From: Fictibacillus halophilus
GTDB taxonomy: Bacteria; Bacillota; Bacilli; Bacillales; Fictibacillaceae
DNA length: 64,000 bases
Direction: 5' to 3'
Assembly: GCF_016401385.1 (NCBI RefSeq)
Contig: NZ_JAEACF010000003.1
Coordinates: 1 to 64,000, forward strand
Made by a program: the position numbers and the translations under genes
Shown here: piece by piece, positions 60,782 to 64,000 of the stretch
Position numbering within the stretch: the first letter of the stretch is position 1
Layout: each line of letters begins with the position of its first letter
Notes under the pieces: generated by a model
Database searches by the model: none
What the model saw: the letters and a program-made list of their open reading frames with translations, nothing else
Told to the model about the DNA's origin: nothing

Positions 60782-62947
60782 TTGGGACAACCTATTAGTG
60801 AACAAGCATTGAAAACAATGGAAACCGAATTGAACGTAAAAGGAAAACAAATTAACCAAGTTATTGCTCTTCTTGAAGAAGGAAACACAGTCCCATTTAT
60901 TGCTCGTTATCGAAAAGAATTAACGGGCGGGTTAGATGAAGTACAGATCAAAGACATTATGGACCGATGGACATATTTGCAAAACTTAGCTTCCCGTAAA
61001 GAAGAGATCCTTCGTTTAATAGAAGAACAAGGAAAATTAACGGAAGAATTAACGGCAGCAATTGCAAAAGCGCAAAAGCTTCAAGATTTAGAAGATATTT
61101 ATCGTCCATACAAACAAAAGAGAAGAACAAAGGCGACAGTAGCGAAAGAAAAAGGTCTCGAACCGTTAGCTTCGTGGTTGCTAGAGCAAAGAAATGATGA
61201 TCCACTTGCGGAAGCGGCATCATACATAAACGAAGAAAAAGAAGTCAATTCTGCTGAAGATGCATTGTCTGGTGCCAAAGATATCATTGCTGAAATGCTG
61301 TCTGACGATGCAGATATGCGAAAATGGATTCGGGAAGACACGTTTTCAAAAGGCGAGATCAAAACAGATGGAAAGAATACAGAGTTGGATGAGAAAAAAG
61401 TGTTCGAAATGTACTATGAATACCAAGAACCCATCCGTAAGATTGTTCCACACCGTGTTTTGGCCGCTAATCGTGGGGAAAAAGAAAATATTTTAAGAGT
61501 AGGGATTGCTGCTCCTTCAGAACTGATCGTTTCGAAGATGGAGAGAAAAGTAGTGAAACGCTCGAGCTCACCGGCTGTACCTTTTATTATTGAAGCGATT
61601 GAAGATGCGTATAAGCGATTGATTGCACCTTCCATCGAACGAGAAATTAGAGCTGCTTTAACAGAACAAGCGGAAGAGCGGGCAATTCATATTTTTTCTG
61701 AAAATGTAAGAAGTCTTCTATTACAAGCACCACTCAAAGGAAAAGTTGTTCTAGGAGTTGACCCTGCCTATAGAACGGGTTGCAAACTAGGGGTAGTCGA
61801 TGAAACGGGTAAAGTGCTTCATATCCAGACGATCTATCCGACACCGCCGCGATCAGAGGTCGAAAAATCGGCGGCTGTTGTAAAAAAACTGATCGATCAG
61901 TATGATATTGAGATCGCTGCGATCGGAAACGGAACAGCATCACGTGAAACAGAGCAATTTATTGCTGAAACATTAAAAGACCTAGAGAAATCGGTAGCTT
62001 ACGTCATCGTTAATGAAGCGGGAGCGAGTGTGTATTCAGCATCCACCGTCGCTCGAGAGGAGTTTCCGGACCTCCAAGTTGAAGAAAGAAGCGCGGTATC
62101 CATAGCGCGAAGACTTCAAGATCCATTAGCTGAACTTGTTAAAATCGATCCAAAGTCTATTGGAGTTGGTCAATATCAGCATGATGTTTCTCAAAAAAGA
62201 TTGGGTGAAGAAATTTCTTTTGTTGTTGAAACAGCGGTTAACCAAGTGGGTGTTAACGTAAATACAGCGTCATCGTCTCTTCTTCAATACGTATCAGGAT
62301 TGTCCAAAACCGTTGCGCAGAACATAATTGTTAAGCGAAACGAGGTAGGAAAGTTCAAGAATAGAACAGAACTTAAGAAGATTCCTCGTCTTGGTGCAAA
62401 AACGTATGAGCAATGTATCGGATTTTTACGTGTAGTAGACGGGGATCAACCACTTGATCAGACGGGTATACACCCGGAAAGCTATCCGGCAACGAAAGCT
62501 TTATTAAAAGAACTTGGATTCAAACCGGCGGATATCGGTTCTGACGCTCTTGCAGAAAAGTTAAAATCACTTTCACTCGAAGCGACATCAGAAAAACTAG
62601 ATATTGGCGTTCCAACTTTAAAAGACGTCATTGAAGGACTCATGAAACCAGGAAGAGATCCTCGTGATGCATTCTCTGGGCCAGTCCTTAAAACAGATGT
62701 TCTTAAGATGGAAGACTTGTCACAAGGGATGGAGCTTCAAGGAACGGTTCGAAACGTTGTAGATTTTGGTGCGTTTGTAGATATAGGCGTTAAACAGGAC
62801 GGGCTTGTTCACATCTCTAAACTTACTGATCGATTTGTAAAAAATCCGATGGATGTAGTAAGCGTAGGGCAAGTTGTAACCGTATGGGTAGATTCTGTAG
62901 ATGTGGCGAAACAGCGAATTGCACTAACGATGATTTCGCCAAAGTAA
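60782..62947 (+). CDS. Tex-family transcription accessory protein (S1 RNA-binding)
   Basis: A 721-residue nucleic-acid binding protein. Tex N-terminal domains are followed by a YqgF-like fold (VVLGVDPAYRTGCKLGVVD), helix-hairpin-helix motifs (VSGLSKTVAQNIIVKRNEVG) and a C-terminal S1 domain (GMELQGTVRNVVDFGAFVDIG). It corresponds to YdcI of B. subtilis by position. TTG 60782 is 8 nt after AAAGGAG; TTG 60758 precedes that site. Confidence 0.95.
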   Translation: MGQPISEQALKTMETELNVKGKQINQVIALLEEGNTVPFIARYRKELTGGLDEVQIKDIMDRWTYLQNLASRKEEILRLIEEQGKLTEELTAAIAKAQKLQDLEDIYRPYKQKRRTKATVAKEKGLEPLASWLLEQRNDDPLAEAASYINEEKEVNSAEDALSGAKDIIAEMLSDDADMRKWIREDTFSKGEIKTDGKNTELDEKKVFEMYYEYQEPIRKIVPHRVLAANRGEKENILRVGIAAPSELIVSKMERKVVKRSSSPAVPFIIEAIEDAYKRLIAPSIEREIRAALTEQAEERAIHIFSENVRSLLLQAPLKGKVVLGVDPAYRTGCKLGVVDETGKVLHIQTIYPTPPRSEVEKSAAVVKKLIDQYDIEIAAIGNGTASRETEQFIAETLKDLEKSVAYVIVNEAGASVYSASTVAREEFPDLQVEERSAVSIARRLQDPLAELVKIDPKSIGVGQYQHDVSQKRLGEEISFVVETAVNQVGVNVNTASSSLLQYVSGLSKTVAQNIIVKRNEVGKFKNRTELKKIPRLGAKTYEQCIGFLRVVDGDQPLDQTGIHPESYPATKALLKELGFKPADIGSDALAEKLKSLSLEATSEKLDIGVPTLKDVIEGLMKPGRDPRDAFSGPVLKTDVLKMEDLSQGMELQGTVRNVVDFGAFVDIGVKQDGLVHISKLTDRFVKNPMDVVSVGQVVTVWVDSVDVAKQRIALTMISPK

Positions 62948-62960
62948 GAGATAAAAGATA

Positions 62961-63006
62961 AAGCACTTCTCCAGTGGATTACTCTTCACTGGAGGAGTGT
63001 TTTTTG
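62961..63006. terminator. Bidirectional terminator tex / cmpA
   Basis: CACTTCTCCAGTG pairs with CACTGGAGGAGTG around GATTACTCTT, with T6 after it. The end of the convergent cmpA gene lies inside the hairpin. Confidence 0.85.
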
Positions 63007-63101
63007 TTATAAAAGAACCAGCATTGATTAAGTAAGCGGATTTGGTAACGGTCTTTTTGATAATAAGCACGACGGAGCTGTCTTTTAAACCATGTTGGCA
63101 T
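62979..63101 (-). CDS. cmpA: Cortex morphogenetic protein CmpA
   Basis: A 40-residue peptide: MPTWFKRQLRRAYYQKDRYQ, then IRLLNQCWFFYNKKH and an SSSEE tail. The LLNQCW..FY.KKH block is the signature of CmpA, a checkpoint protein for spore cortex assembly. AAGGAGG lies 7-8 nt before the ATG. The gene lies between tex and sprT, as in related Bacilli. Its last five codons are read from the tex terminator hairpin. Confidence 0.9.
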   Translation of the reverse strand: MPTWFKRQLRRAYYQKDRYQIRLLNQCWFFYNKKHSSSEE

Positions 63102-63197
63102 ATAGAGAACCTCCTTGAACTTCCCAATCCGTTATTTGTGTATTAGTCTATGTATAGGAGCTTGTTGATGTGAACTTGAAATGTAAGGAGCTTGACC

Positions 63198-63656
63198 ATG
63201 ACGAATGAAGAATTGCAGAAGTTAACTGAGGAAATCTCGATTCAGTTCTTCAATAAAACGTTTCGCCACCAAGCGAGATTCAATAGAAGGCTGCGAACAA
63301 CAGGAGGACGTTATCTGTTACGATCTCATGATATCGAAATGAACCCTCATCTTTATGAGGCATTCGGTATGGAGGAGTTGATTGGCGTCATTAAGCATGA
63401 GCTCGTGCACTATCATATGCATATTGAAGGTAGGGGGTATAAGCACGGTGACGATGACTTCAAATATTGGCTGAATAAAGTAGGAGGCTCTCGTTTCTGT
63501 CAATCCATCCCGGAAAAACGAAGAACAGAGAGTTATAAATACGCTTATATGTGTACAGACTGTATGCAGTCTTATAAAAGAAAGAGGAAAATTGATACGA
63601 AAAGATATGTGTGTGGAAAGTGCAGAGGGAAATTAAAACAGGTTTCTTTAAAATAG
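63198..63656 (+). CDS. SprT-like zinc metalloprotein (YdcK)
   Basis: A 152-residue SprT-family protein. IKHELVHYHMH holds the HExxH-type zinc motif as HELVH; a C-terminal zinc ribbon has CTDC and CGKC pairs. ATG 63198 is 7 nt after AAGGAG; TTG 63192 is too close. Its role in Bacilli is not settled; SprT/Spartan relatives act on DNA-protein cross-links. Confidence 0.9.
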   Translation: MTNEELQKLTEEISIQFFNKTFRHQARFNRRLRTTGGRYLLRSHDIEMNPHLYEAFGMEELIGVIKHELVHYHMHIEGRGYKHGDDDFKYWLNKVGGSRFCQSIPEKRRTESYKYAYMCTDCMQSYKRKRKIDTKRYVCGKCRGKLKQVSLK

Positions 63657-63779
63657 GGTGTTGACTTCGAATATAGGTATGTGGTAATTTAATAAAGTCG
63701 CTGTTAGACATACCTATTACATAGCTTTTAAAGAGGTATCGTAACGCGAATGCGGCTCAGAAAAAACTTCTAAAAGTAG

Positions 63780-63808
63780 TTGACATCTGAGGCGAAAACA
63801 ATTATGAT
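63780..63808 (+). promoter_or_regulatory. Strong sigma-A promoter of the tRNA cluster
   Basis: TTGACA, a 17-nt spacer and TATGAT, 22 nt before tRNA-Asn. Near-consensus, as usual for stable RNA genes. Confidence 0.9.
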
Positions 63809-63830
63809 ATTAATTGTCCTTAAAAGACAT

Positions 63831-63905
63831 TCCACAGTAGCTCAGTGGTAGAGCTATCGGCTGTTAACCGATCGGTCGTAGGTTCGAGTCCTACCTGTGG
63901 AGCCA
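63831..63905 (+). tRNA. tRNA-Asn (GTT)
   Basis: A 75-nt cloverleaf with encoded CCA. It differs from the copy at 512-586 by two compensating bases in the T stem (GTAGG/CCTAC instead of GCAGG/CCTGC). Confidence 0.97.
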
Positions 63906-63908
63906 TAC

Positions 63909-63999
63909 AGAGAAGTACCCAAGTGGCTCAAGGGGCTCCCCTGCTAAGGGAGTAGATCGCTAACGCGGTGCGAGGGTTCGAATCCCTTCTTCTCTGCCA
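63909..63999 (+). tRNA. tRNA-Ser (GCT)
   Basis: A 91-nt class II tRNA with a long variable arm and encoded CCA. The anticodon stem CTCCC/GGGAG encloses CTGCTAA, so the anticodon is GCT. The cluster probably continues beyond the window. Confidence 0.95.
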
Positions 64000-64000
64000 T

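Overview
The window is a stretch of chromosome from a Gram-positive, endospore-forming member of the Bacillaceae. Evidence is the Bacillus-type gene order sigW-rsiW-cdaA-cdaR-glmM-glmS, a glmS ribozyme, a sigX-rsiX pair, the block rhomboid-acpS-ydcC-alr-ndoAI-ndoA-rsbRSTUVW-sigB-rsbX-tex-cmpA-sprT, Spo0E-type, YjcZ and CmpA sporulation genes, AAGGAGG ribosome binding sites and moderate-to-low GC. The genus is not certain; a Fictibacillus-like or Bacillus-like organism fits.

Layout. 1-1364: 3' end of a 23S rRNA gene, 5S rRNA and eight tRNA genes. 1365-1944: a non-coding stretch with a short-repeat array, two terminators and a cre-like site, leading to arginase (rocF) and a Spo0E-family gene. 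3196-10602: the sigW envelope-stress locus with its autoregulatory promoter, then cyclic-di-AMP synthase and regulator, glmM and glmS with a complete leader ribozyme. 10510-17070: an AT-rich island directly downstream of glmS, the classical Tn7 attachment site. It holds an acetyltransferase gene, the 3' relic of a TnsD/TniQ-like gene and a three-gene Lamassu/ABC-3C-type anti-phage operon (Cap4-like nuclease, middle protein, SMC-like ATPase). 17100-28660: ordinary chromosome, with an ABC exporter, a YdaG-like stress protein, a lipoprotein with an orphan peptide-type permease pair, a YjcZ peptide, a broken DinB gene, a class A penicillin-binding protein and a GNAT/TetR pair. 29009-31350: sigX-rsiX followed by a secreted NlpC/P60-type protein that has lost all three catalytic residues. 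31470-40481: UV endonuclease, an SDR/QueA-like pair, VOC proteins, a phosphoesterase, an LtaS-family enzyme, a signal peptidase, Tag and an L,D-transpeptidase. 40518-42160: an NprR-like regulator followed by a secreted precursor carrying seven copies of a DNNPSIK-like peptide. 42385-48287: assorted enzymes, CorA, a DD-carboxypeptidase and an HD-GYP protein. 48573-50697: a four-gene operon with a CarH-like cobalamin domain and an RsbR-like STAS protein. 50711-63656: the alr/ndoA and sigma-B stressosome block. 63780-63999: promoter, tRNA-Asn and tRNA-Ser opening the next tRNA cluster.

How it fits together. Three stress sigma factors lie here (sigW, sigX, sigB), each with a recognisable autoregulatory promoter. 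The sigB operon has sigma-B-like promoters upstream of both rsbR and rsbV. The cobalamin/STAS operon, 6 kb away, could feed light or cobalamin state into that stressosome. The most notable observations are the multi-copy pheromone precursor, the B12-STAS module, the Tn7-like relic with a Lamassu cargo, and the dead NlpC/P60 protein behind a possible sigma-X promoter. Two dispersed intergenic repeat families (four and three copies) are also present. No CRISPR array, intact insertion sequence or prophage was seen.
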